Source of the DNA: an uncultured Ruminococcus sp.
Lineage (GTDB): Bacteria > Bacillota > Clostridia > Oscillospirales > Ruminococcaceae
Direction of reading: 5' to 3'
NCBI GenBank assembly: GCA_946537565.1
Contig: CAMNFW010000072.1
Coordinates: 1-8,941 of the forward strand
Length of the DNA stretch: 8,941 nt
The notes beneath the pieces are model-generated. The model worked only from the letters and a program-made list of their open reading frames with translations. It was not told the origin of the DNA and did not search any database. The translations under genes and the position numbers were made by a program. Numbering within the stretch: position 1 is the stretch's first letter; every line of letters begins with the position of its first letter. Below, in pieces: positions 1-5,177 of the stretch.

Positions 1-36
1 TGGACGGTCAAAGATATCGTCCAGCTGTAATTGTAT

Positions 37-43
37 AAAGGAG
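37..43 (+). promoter_or_regulatory. Ribosome binding site that fixes the start of the ArsC/Spx-like gene
   Basis: AAAGGAG lies 8 nt before the ATG at 52. An in-frame TTG at 31 would open the reading frame seven codons earlier, but this ribosome site would then fall inside the coding sequence. The ATG at 52 is therefore the start. It also gives MLFVCYPRC, the usual N-terminus of this family. Confidence 0.8.
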
Positions 44-51
44 AGTTAATT

Positions 52-402
52 ATGTTGTTTGTATGTTATCCCAGATGCACGACCTGTAAAAAAGCACAGA
101 AATGGCTTGATGACAATGGTATACAATATGAGATCAGAGATATAAAAACTGCCAATCCAACAGGTGAGGAGCTTGAAGTATGGCTGAAAAAAAGCGGACT
201 TCCGCTGAAAAGATTCTTTAACACCAGCGGTCAGCTTTACCGTTCAATGGAGCTGAAGGATAAACTCCCTGAAATGAGTGATGAAGAGCAGATAAAACTT
301 TTATCTCAGGACGGAATGCTGGTAAAAAGACCTCTTCTCATCACTGACAATAAAGTCTATGTTGGCTTTAAAGAAAATGAATGGGAAGAAATTAAAGGCT
401 GA
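52..402 (+). CDS. ArsC/Spx-family thioredoxin-fold protein (arsenate reductase-like)
   Basis: A 116-residue cytosolic protein of the ArsC/Spx/YffB superfamily, whose members have a thioredoxin-like fold. A CxxC motif (C9-T-T-C12) follows the first beta strand, and a KRP motif at 92-94 (GMLVKRPLL) is the conserved cis-Pro region. VGFKENEW near the end is also typical. Length and motifs fit the 'arsenate reductase family' proteins common in Firmicutes. True arsenate reductases of the E. coli type use a single Cys with downstream Arg residues. Spx is longer (about 130 residues) and binds RNA polymerase. The CTTC redox pair suggests a thiol-disulfide role, but the substrate cannot be read from sequence. 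No arsenic resistance genes are nearby. The gene is preceded by a good ribosome site and ends at a strong terminator. Its promoter must lie left of the window or in an upstream gene. Confidence 0.88.
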   Translation: MLFVCYPRCTTCKKAQKWLDDNGIQYEIRDIKTANPTGEELEVWLKKSGLPLKRFFNTSGQLYRSMELKDKLPEMSDEEQIKLLSQDGMLVKRPLLITDNKVYVGFKENEWEEIKG

Positions 403-412
403 TAAATGTATA

Positions 413-446
413 TCAGAGCAGGGGAGTACTGCTCTGATTTTTTATT
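413..446 (+). terminator. Rho-independent terminator of the ArsC/Spx-like gene
   Basis: A perfect 9-bp stem (TCAGAGCAG at 413-421, CTGCTCTGA at 429-437) with a 7-nt loop is followed by TTTTTTATT. It begins 10 nt after the stop codon. Read on the - strand, the same stem lies beyond the end of the recombinase gene, but it has no good T run in that direction, so its use there is doubtful. Confidence 0.92.
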
Positions 447-474
447 ATAGCCAGATCTCAGCTTTTAAATAATA

Positions 475-1455
475 CTACTTCCTTTTCTTATTTATCTCAG
501 CCAGCGGATTACTTTCAACAGCGCTGCGGACATTGTCTTCATTCAGATGTGTATATATCTCGGTTGTAGATACACTGGCATGACCCAGCAATTCTTTAAG
601 TGTTAGAACATCAGCGTCACCATACTGATACATAAGAGTTGCAGCAGTGTGGCGGAGCTTATGAGTTGTGATGCCCTTGCCGTCAAGTCCAGCAGCCCTA
701 AGTGTATCCTCAACGATCTGCTGAACACGCCGCTTGGATATGCGTTTATTCTGATTGCTTATAAAAAGAGCAGGTTCATTTTTAGCCTTTTCATTGGAAT
801 TTCTGATAGTTAAATATTTATTCAGTGAATCAACACAAGCTGCATTTAAATATACAGTTCGCTGTTTATTTCCTTTACCTGTAACAATTAAAAGGTTTTC
901 CGTAAAATCTATATCTCGTATATTAATTCCAACAAGCTCACTTAGACGCATTCCGCAATTTAGAAACAACGTTATAATGCAATAATCACGCACTGAATCT
1001 CTGGAGTCTGAGGTTTCCAAAAGCTTAAGGCTGTCTTTAAGTGAAAGATACTTGGGACGGCTTTTTTTTGGAGTAGAAACATCGAGATCTTTTGTCGGAT
1101 CATTATCAATGATGCCAACTGCCTTATTGAGATATCTGAAAAAGCTGCGAAGTGATGAAATCTTACGATATCTTGCTTTGTCAGCATTTTTTCTTTCGTC
1201 ATAAGTATAGTATAGATAATTATAGATATCAGATACTGAAATCTTTTTCAGATCCTGGTCAGTCATACTTGAAATATCAACCTCGTCAATTTCCTTATCT
1301 GAATCATTCTTGATCATGCAGATATATTTTAAAAATAATCTTGTGTCAAGGTAATATTCCTGAATTGTGCGCTCAGACAGCATTTTAACGACTTTAAGAT
1401 GTATAATATAATTATTCAGGAATTCCGGATTATCAGGTGTATTATAATTTTTCAT
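475..1455 (-). CDS. Xer-type tyrosine recombinase
   Basis: A 326-residue site-specific recombinase that would cleave and rejoin DNA through a 3'-phosphotyrosine link. Residues about 10-125 form the SAM-like core-binding domain (LSERTIQEYYLDTRLFLKYI and onward), and about 135-315 form the catalytic domain. The full active site is visible: R170 (GMRLSEL), K194 (TGKGNK), H265 and R268 (HKLRH), H292 (LLGHAS) and nucleophile Y301 (TTEIYTHL). There is no extra N-terminal arm-binding domain as in phage or ICE integrases, and no excisionase or mobile cargo nearby, so it resembles XerC/XerD/XerS. The ATG at 1455 is preferred because GGGAAGGG lies 6 nt upstream. A start at 1512 would encode the inverted repeat as protein. 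It has its own promoter and a perfect inverted repeat in the leader. Whether it is the housekeeping dimer-resolution enzyme or a paralogue cannot be decided here. Confidence 0.93.
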   Translation of the reverse strand: MKNYNTPDNPEFLNNYIIHLKVVKMLSERTIQEYYLDTRLFLKYICMIKNDSDKEIDEVDISSMTDQDLKKISVSDIYNYLYYTYDERKNADKARYRKISSLRSFFRYLNKAVGIIDNDPTKDLDVSTPKKSRPKYLSLKDSLKLLETSDSRDSVRDYCIITLFLNCGMRLSELVGINIRDIDFTENLLIVTGKGNKQRTVYLNAACVDSLNKYLTIRNSNEKAKNEPALFISNQNKRISKRRVQQIVEDTLRAAGLDGKGITTHKLRHTAATLMYQYGDADVLTLKELLGHASVSTTEIYTHLNEDNVRSAVESNPLAEINKKRK

Positions 1456-1469
1456 TATTATCCCTTCCC

Positions 1470-1503
1470 AAAGTTGCACCAAACTTTTATTTGGTGCAAC
1501 TTT
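1470..1503. repeat. Perfect inverted repeat with dif-like geometry before the recombinase
   Basis: AAAGTTGCACCAAA (1470-1483) and its exact reverse complement (1490-1503) flank the 6-nt centre CTTTTA. The repeat lies between the recombinase promoter and its ribosome site, ending 14 nt before the start codon. No T run follows on either strand, so it is not a normal terminator. Tyrosine recombinase core sites usually have arms of about 11-14 bp around a 6-8 bp centre. In streptococci and lactococci the single-recombinase XerS system has its dif site just upstream of xerS. The site may therefore be the recombinase's own target or an autoregulatory operator. In RNA it would also form a very stable leader hairpin. 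Confidence 0.9.
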
Positions 1504-1525
1504 ATACAGCATTTTCTATAATAGA

Positions 1526-1554
1526 ATTATATCACTTTTCCCCTGGTTTTTCAA
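1526..1554 (-). promoter_or_regulatory. Sigma-A promoter of the recombinase gene
   Basis: On the - strand TTGAAA (1554-1549) and TATAAT (1531-1526) are separated by exactly 17 bp. Transcription would start near 1519, giving a leader of about 64 nt that contains the whole inverted repeat. The recombinase can thus be transcribed independently of the four-gene operon upstream. Confidence 0.8.
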
Positions 1555-1570
1555 GCTTTGTTTTCAGATA

Positions 1571-1598
1571 TAAAACTGCCCCAGGTGTACCCCAGGGC
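1571..1598 (-). terminator. Probable terminator of the PadR-HAD operon
   Basis: Read on the - strand, the 21 nt from 1598 to 1578 can fold into an 8-bp stem: GCCC with GGGC, two G-U pairs, then GG with CC, closing on GUACA. It is followed by AGTTTTATA. The T tract is short, so termination is probably partial. It begins 8 nt after the HAD stop and precedes the recombinase promoter. Confidence 0.5.
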
Positions 1599-1605
1599 TT
1601 ATAAT

Positions 1606-2268
1606 CTAATTCATCAGCATATAATCTATAATCGAATCGCTGTCACTGAGATCATGGACGTACAAGTTACAGTTTTTTTTCATTTTCTCTGTATTATGTT
1701 CACTGGTTTTATCGTAAACGCCAACTGTTATAAACCCAGCTTTAACAGCAGTTTCTGCTGCATACAGCATATCTTCAAAGACAATGATTTCATTTGGTTT
1801 TGCTTTGAGTATTTCTGCACATCTTAGATAAATATCCGGTTTGGTCTTTCCTGAACCGATCTCTTCACAGGTTACTATATCTAAAAATAATTTTCTGATA
1901 TCAAGACGATCAAAAGCTGCTGAAATATGTTTTTTATTACTCGACGTTGCAACTATCATTGGTATCTTAAGCTTTGCCATTTTTTTTAGAAACTCTGCTA
2001 TACCTGGTTTTAGCAGCGCACGGTTATAATAAAAATCCTCAACAATACCAAGTACACCTGATTTAATAGTTTCCGCAGAGATATTAAGATGATATAGTTT
2101 CTTTATATAATCCGAACCTTCGTCCAGGCTCATTTCTTCCATATCTTTTGCTAACGAACTGTCTGCATTTATGTTTAATTGTTTTAAATAATCTATGACA
2201 GCTTTTTCCCAGATAAACATTGAATCCAGTAATGTACCGTCAACATCAAAAATTGAACCCTTGATCAT
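1606..2268 (-). CDS. HAD-superfamily phosphatase/phosphomutase, beta-phosphoglucomutase-like
   Basis: A 220-residue cytosolic HAD hydrolase of subfamily I. Motif I is FDVDGTLLDS with nucleophile D8 and acid/base D10. A helical C1 cap spans about 16-85. Motif II is in VATSS (106-110), motif III is K143 in KTKPDIY, and motif IV is FED (E165, D166) followed by the family's usual AAETAVKAG. These enzymes remove phosphate from, or isomerise, small sugar phosphates or related metabolites; the substrate is set by the cap and cannot be read here. The start codon overlaps the stop of the AlkD-like gene (ATGA), with AGAGG just upstream, so translation is probably coupled. It is the last gene of the four-gene operon. 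A role in clearing a damaged or phosphorylated metabolite is possible but only inferred. Confidence 0.9.
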   Translation of the reverse strand: MIKGSIFDVDGTLLDSMFIWEKAVIDYLKQLNINADSSLAKDMEEMSLDEGSDYIKKLYHLNISAETIKSGVLGIVEDFYYNRALLKPGIAEFLKKMAKLKIPMIVATSSNKKHISAAFDRLDIRKLFLDIVTCEEIGSGKTKPDIYLRCAEILKAKPNEIIVFEDMLYAAETAVKAGFITVGVYDKTSEHNTEKMKKNCNLYVHDLSDSDSIIDYMLMN

Positions 2269-2957
2269 TTTATCCTCTTTAGTTTTTTCAGGTATTCTTT
2301 TTTCTCATTACAAATGCGATAGCTTTCCCCTGCCTTCTGGATAGTTTTATTATGAGTCCACACGTCAAGCTCATTTCTCTCTAAAACTTTTATTGTTGAT
2401 TCATACTGCTTAGCGAGTGCTGTTGCTAAATACCAAGCTCTCATCATATTTATGTAATACTTATCAGACACTATATCTGCCACGATCTTAAGATACTCTG
2501 GCTTAAAATTGTCATCAAGATAGAATTTCATGAGCATTCCAATTCCAAACCTTACAGTATAAGTTTTGTCAGATTTTATCCATTCAAGTATACTATCGAT
2601 CAGTCTATCATTATGCTTTGCAAAAGACTTTGGAAGCAGCTGGTCACAAGTTGCCCAGTTGTCAATATATGGCAGAAATAATTCAGTTTCTTTTATGGCA
2701 GCATCATAGTCTTTGATCAATGATATCAGAAACGCATGAAGCTGATATTCATCGAAGTATTCATGAGGCAGAGTCTTCATAAACAACTCTGCTTCATGAG
2801 TACCGAATATTTCTTTAGCATACTTTTTCAAGTCAGGAGTACGCACACCTATCATTTTTTCTGCTGACATTCCTGGAATAAGCTTAGCTTGAAAGTCACG
2901 ATATTTTATATCCTGCATCTCAAACAATTTCCTTTTGATATTTATATTATTCTCCAT
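2265..2957 (-). CDS. alkD: AlkD-like DNA alkylation repair glycosylase
   Basis: A 230-residue all-helical HEAT-like repeat protein of the DNA alkylation repair family (PF08713). AlkD of Bacillus cereus removes bulky or charged alkylated purines such as N3- and N7-alkyl bases without flipping the base. Key residues of that enzyme appear conserved: W101 and D105 in DNWATCD (matching W109 and D113), R136 in VRFG (R148) and W175 in MRAWYLA (W187), with steady offsets. EKYR/DFQAKLIPG-like and GVRTPDLKKYAK segments near the N-terminus are typical. The start overlaps the upstream gene by 11 nt. The nearest GGAG is about 15 nt away, so initiation probably relies on coupling. An in-frame ATG at 2918 is a weaker alternative. 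Being transcribed with a PadR/HAAS module is unusual for a repair enzyme. Confidence 0.92.
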   Translation of the reverse strand: MENNINIKRKLFEMQDIKYRDFQAKLIPGMSAEKMIGVRTPDLKKYAKEIFGTHEAELFMKTLPHEYFDEYQLHAFLISLIKDYDAAIKETELFLPYIDNWATCDQLLPKSFAKHNDRLIDSILEWIKSDKTYTVRFGIGMLMKFYLDDNFKPEYLKIVADIVSDKYYINMMRAWYLATALAKQYESTIKVLERNELDVWTHNKTIQKAGESYRICNEKKEYLKKLKRIK

Positions 2958-4455
2958 AATTTATTGTTATATCTCCGCATGAGCAATTTGCCTCGATTTT
3001 TACATTTCCTGAACCGTCAGAATATGTTTTCTTGCCATTGATCTCAGAATCACCCATATCAATGTATGTAATTATACTGTAATTATTGCCTTTAAAACCG
3101 AGTTCAATATCTCCGAGGTCATCAGTGAATTTTCCTCCGCCAGTGACAGTGCAGTCATCGGCACTTATGTCTCCGCAATCGTCAGTTACCTCAACGTTTT
3201 CCAGTTCAGAAGCATTGATATCTATATCGCCCAATGAACAGTTTATTACCGTATTTCCGCTGAGTTTTCCGCTGCTAAGAGAAATATCTCCGCAGTCATC
3301 GTTTATACTTGTATCATCTGATATAAATTCCTTCATATCTATATCGCCGAGATTGTTCTGAACTTGCAGCTTTTTGGCTGATATATTTTCAATTGTACTG
3401 TCACCGCAGTCACAATAGATCTCGAAAGAATCCGAATCAATCCCGCTTATAAGGATATCTCCAAGAGAAAGGTCAGTTTTTATTCTTTCAAAATCTGTAT
3501 CAGGGAGATAAATATTTATCTGAGTATGATTATCCTTTCTGAATGAATGCAAGTTAAAGTTCACATAATTATTATCTATTTCATCATTATATACTACTTT
3601 CAGCTCACTGCCCTCTTCAATTGTGAGTTCTTCTTCTTTTATGTATCTGCACTCAATTCTTGGCTCACCCTCATTAAGCTTAACGATCTTCACATCACCG
3701 ATATTTGCATAAACCTCAAGAGAAGTAAAAGAATCATCTACTTCCTGAACATATTCTTTCGTATAATCAGCATAAATTATATTGTCATAGTTTTTTTCGT
3801 TTCGTGTCCAAATAACACCAAAAAATACAAGTCCCAGAATAGCAGCAGCTGTGCCGGACAATAAAGCGATCTTGCTGACAGGTTTCCGCTCAGTTAACCT
3901 GTTTCTTTCAGATCTGATGCCAAAGAGAAAACATGAGAATCCCTTGAATAATATCCATATTCCTTTGCACATTGCACAGAACGGGCGGAATAAAAGTACA
4001 GATAATCCTGCCAAAAATATGCCAAGAAACAATGCTTCAAGTGAAATTGAAAGTTTTCCGAATATATTGACTGCAAAAGCCAGCAAACAAGCCGGTACAC
4101 TGAGAACAACCGAAAAATATACCGCTCCAACTATTATCCATAAGGTTATAATAAGGATATAAACAGTCAGCCAGAATGGGAAAGTTAATATAAGTGCAAT
4201 GACTCTTCCTGCACTTGAACCAGAAGAAGCTGTATCCCCTGCTGTTTTTGTAAACTCATTTCTTAATGTACAGCCATTTTCACTGCGAATTTTAGAAGCC
4301 AGATCCTTTGGTGAGCCGAGCCTTTTCATTTCAGCTTCCGGGTCATCTGATTCCTGTAATAGTTCAGTGTAGTAGTTTACAGCATTCTCAGCCTCTTCAC
4401 GATCAATATCTTTCAGCTCATTTAAAAGAGCCTTGCTGTATTCATTAATATTCAT
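2947..4455 (-). CDS. HAAS/DUF1700 membrane protein with DUF4097 beta-repeat domain
   Basis: A 502-residue membrane protein. Residues 1-60 are an N-terminal HAAS/DUF1700 helical domain (EYSKALLNELKDI, then NAVNYYTELL and RLGSPKDLASKI), a module found next to PadR regulators. Hydrophobic segments lie at about 84-130 (probably two helices), 137-156 and 195-216, with a possible further one at 162-180. Residues about 240-502 form a DUF4097-type beta-strand repeat domain with a GD motif every 19-20 residues, probably outside the membrane. Similar proteins such as LiaG-like factors occur in cell-envelope stress operons. The start overlaps the PadR stop (ATGA), with AGGAGG 9 nt upstream. The likely role, inferred from family and context, is an envelope-state sensor that signals to PadR through its cytosolic HAAS domain. 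Confidence 0.88.
   Translation of the reverse strand: MNINEYSKALLNELKDIDREEAENAVNYYTELLQESDDPEAEMKRLGSPKDLASKIRSENGCTLRNEFTKTAGDTASSGSSAGRVIALILTFPFWLTVYILIITLWIIVGAVYFSVVLSVPACLLAFAVNIFGKLSISLEALFLGIFLAGLSVLLFRPFCAMCKGIWILFKGFSCFLFGIRSERNRLTERKPVSKIALLSGTAAAILGLVFFGVIWTRNEKNYDNIIYADYTKEYVQEVDDSFTSLEVYANIGDVKIVKLNEGEPRIECRYIKEEELTIEEGSELKVVYNDEIDNNYVNFNLHSFRKDNHTQINIYLPDTDFERIKTDLSLGDILISGIDSDSFEIYCDCGDSTIENISAKKLQVQNNLGDIDMKEFISDDTSINDDCGDISLSSGKLSGNTVINCSLGDIDINASELENVEVTDDCGDISADDCTVTGGGKFTDDLGDIELGFKGNNYSIITYIDMGDSEINGKKTYSDGSGNVKIEANCSCGDITINYGE
2968..3465 (-). repeat. GD-motif beta-solenoid repeats, alternating Leu and Cys rungs
   Basis: Protein-level repeats in residues 331-496 of the DUF4097 domain. 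The Gly of each GD motif lies at 332, 351, 370, 389, 409, 428, 448, 468 and 494. The residue before it runs Leu, Cys, Leu, Cys, Leu, Cys, Leu, Met, Cys. At the DNA level this shows as diverged TCTCCGCA/ATCGCC-type words about 57-60 nt apart on the + strand. Confidence 0.8.
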
Positions 4456-4781
4456 TTACTGTCTCCTCCTGTTCTTTCGCCTAAAAACCAATCGATTTGC
4501 TCAGTGAATAATTTCCATTCCTGACGATAGCTTTCAAGAGCATTTTTGCCGGAATCTGTTATTTTGTAGTAGCGTCTGTTTCTGCCCTGATAAGGCATAT
4601 CATAAACTTCAAGAAGCATATTCTTCTGCAGCCGCCGAAGCACAGGATACAATGTCGATTCACTTACACTAACGTGTTCCTGGATCTCCTTTGTGATCTG
4701 ATAGCCATAGGTATCGCTTCTTTCGGTTACTGATAAAACCATAGCGTCAAGCAAACCTGAACTGATAGGAAATACACTCAC
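4452..4781 (-). CDS. PadR-family transcriptional regulator
   Basis: A 109-residue winged-helix repressor of the short PadR subfamily (PadR-s2-like). LLDAMVLSVT (10-19) and YGYQITKEI (25-33) are family signatures. SVSESTLYPVLRRLQ (38-52) is the recognition-helix region, GRNRRYYKITDSG (66-78) is the wing, and a C-terminal helix at 79-100 would dimerise. The start is GTG at 4781 with GGGAGG 7 nt upstream. An ATG one frame off at 4783 is followed at once by TGA, making an overlapping start-stop. First gene of the operon, it overlaps the HAAS-DUF4097 gene by 4 nt, the standard arrangement for this regulator-sensor pair. A palindromic operator over its own -10 suggests negative autoregulation. The inducing signal is unknown. 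Confidence 0.93.
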   Translation of the reverse strand: MSVFPISSGLLDAMVLSVTERSDTYGYQITKEIQEHVSVSESTLYPVLRRLQKNMLLEVYDMPYQGRNRRYYKITDSGKNALESYRQEWKLFTEQIDWFLGERTGGDSK

Positions 4782-4824
4782 ATCAATACCTCCCTATTAA
4801 TTTTAGTATCAGACTATCTCTGAT

Positions 4825-4851
4825 GTATAATATTATACACCGTATAATATT
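4825..4851. promoter_or_regulatory. Candidate PadR operator
   Basis: Two nested symmetries cover the -10 region. GTATAATATTATAC (4825-4838) is a perfect 14-bp palindrome. A 10-bp perfect inverted repeat (AATATTATAC at 4829-4838 and GTATAATATT at 4842-4851) is separated by ACC. A dimeric repressor bound here would block RNA polymerase. Identity as the PadR site is inferred from position and symmetry; AT-rich promoter DNA can be partly symmetric by chance. Confidence 0.6.
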
Positions 4852-4860
4852 GTTTGTCAA
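4832..4860 (-). promoter_or_regulatory. Consensus sigma-A promoter of the PadR operon
   Basis: On the - strand TTGACA (4860-4855) and TATAAT (4837-4832) are separated by 17 bp, a full consensus match. Transcription would start near 4825, about 44 nt before the GTG start codon. Such a strong promoter makes sense if it is normally held off by a repressor. Confidence 0.88.
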
Positions 4861-4960
4861 CATATATCAGAATATTTGGCGCAATGCTCAAATCATTCAA
4901 AATTATATTCACGCCTTTTTGTTTATCATTACCAAATAATGTTACATTAAAAAAATAATT

Positions 4961-5008
4961 TACAGTAGCGGGTATTATATATTTCAAAATTAATATATTT
5001 TCGCTGTA
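4961..5008. other. Weak AT-rich stem-loop in the PadR upstream gap
   Basis: TACA...GCG (4961-4970) can pair with CGCTGTA (5002-5008) with a 3-nt bulge, and ATATATT (4977-4983) with AATATAT (4992-4998). It is imperfect and AT-rich, so it may be chance. The rest of 4861-5010 shows no coding potential or clear signal on either strand. Confidence 0.2.
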
Positions 5009-5011
5009 TAC

Positions 5012-5040
5012 TTGATTTTTTAGATATTGTATGTTATAAC
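5012..5040 (+). promoter_or_regulatory. Putative + strand promoter without a downstream gene
   Basis: TTGATT (5012-5017) and TATAAC (5035-5040) are separated by 17 bp. The match is 4/6 and 5/6 to consensus. No + strand coding sequence follows, but a strong + strand terminator lies about 50 nt downstream. The pairing with that terminator is the main reason to take this promoter seriously in AT-rich DNA. Confidence 0.45.
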
Positions 5041-5046
5041 AAAGAT

Positions 5047-5124
5047 ATATTCAAAATTTGTTGAAAAATTATAGTATTAAATGTCAGCAAGCAGTCGTTT
5101 CAAAACGGCTGCTTTTTCGTTTTT
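5047..5124 (+). ncRNA. Candidate small RNA of about 78 nt
   Basis: The interval from the predicted start (about 7 nt after the -10) to the terminator T tract contains no ORF with a ribosome site. The product would have an AU-rich unpaired 5' part and a GC-rich terminator hairpin. It is divergent from the PadR operon and convergent with the lipoprotein gene. No known RNA family was recognised. The lipoprotein terminator starts only 5 nt further on, so the two transcripts could overlap at their 3' ends. Confidence 0.4.
5091..5124 (+). terminator. Rho-independent terminator on the + strand
   Basis: GCAGTCGTT (5091-5099) pairs with AACGGCTGC (5104-5112) through a TCAA loop, with one G-U pair. 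It is followed by TTTTTCGTTTTT. The T tract exists only in the + direction, although both flanking genes are on the - strand. Confidence 0.85.
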
Positions 5125-5128
5125 GTAT

Positions 5129-5159
5129 AAAAAAAGATCACTGCATTTAAGCAGTGACC
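5129..5159 (-). terminator. Rho-independent terminator of the cohesin-like lipoprotein gene
   Basis: On the - strand GGTCACTGC (5159-5151) pairs with GCAGTGATC (5144-5136), with one G-U pair and a TTAAAT loop. Seven T residues follow. It lies 18 nt after the stop codon. Confidence 0.93.
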
Positions 5160-5177
5160 TTTGAATAGTGTGTTTTA

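Noticed and set aside
1..30. Possible C-terminal tail of an upstream + strand gene (WTVKDIVQL then TAA at 28-30), with a short TGGACG/CGTCCA inverted repeat over the same bases
   Set aside because: All three + strand frames are open here and the piece is only nine codons long, so no frame can be preferred. The inverted repeat has only 6 bp, a long loop and no T run.
52..402. Assignment as a genuine arsenate reductase of an ars operon
   Set aside because: The CxxC motif differs from the single-Cys active site of ArsC, and no arsenite transporter or ArsR is present.
755..985. + strand ORF of 76 codons inside the recombinase gene
   Set aside because: It lies antisense to a clear catalytic domain, has no ribosome site and no recognisable protein features.
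475..1455. Recombinase as the integrase of a prophage or conjugative element
   Set aside because: No arm-binding domain, no excisionase, no tRNA attachment site, and no phage or conjugation genes in the window. The Xer-like architecture fits better.
1578..1598. Tandem CCCCAGG-type words considered as a direct repeat or attachment site
   Set aside because: They are only 7 bp and are better explained as the stem of a terminator just after the HAD stop codon. No mobile element boundary is seen.
3086..3361. + strand ORF rich in Ser/Pro opposite the DUF4097 repeats
   Set aside because: It is the antisense shadow of the regular GD repeats, which creates an apparently repetitive protein; no start signal.
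5081..5164. Small + strand ORF (27 codons from ATG at 5081) across the candidate small RNA
   Set aside because: No ribosome site, and the frame runs through two terminator hairpins, so it is unlikely to be translated.
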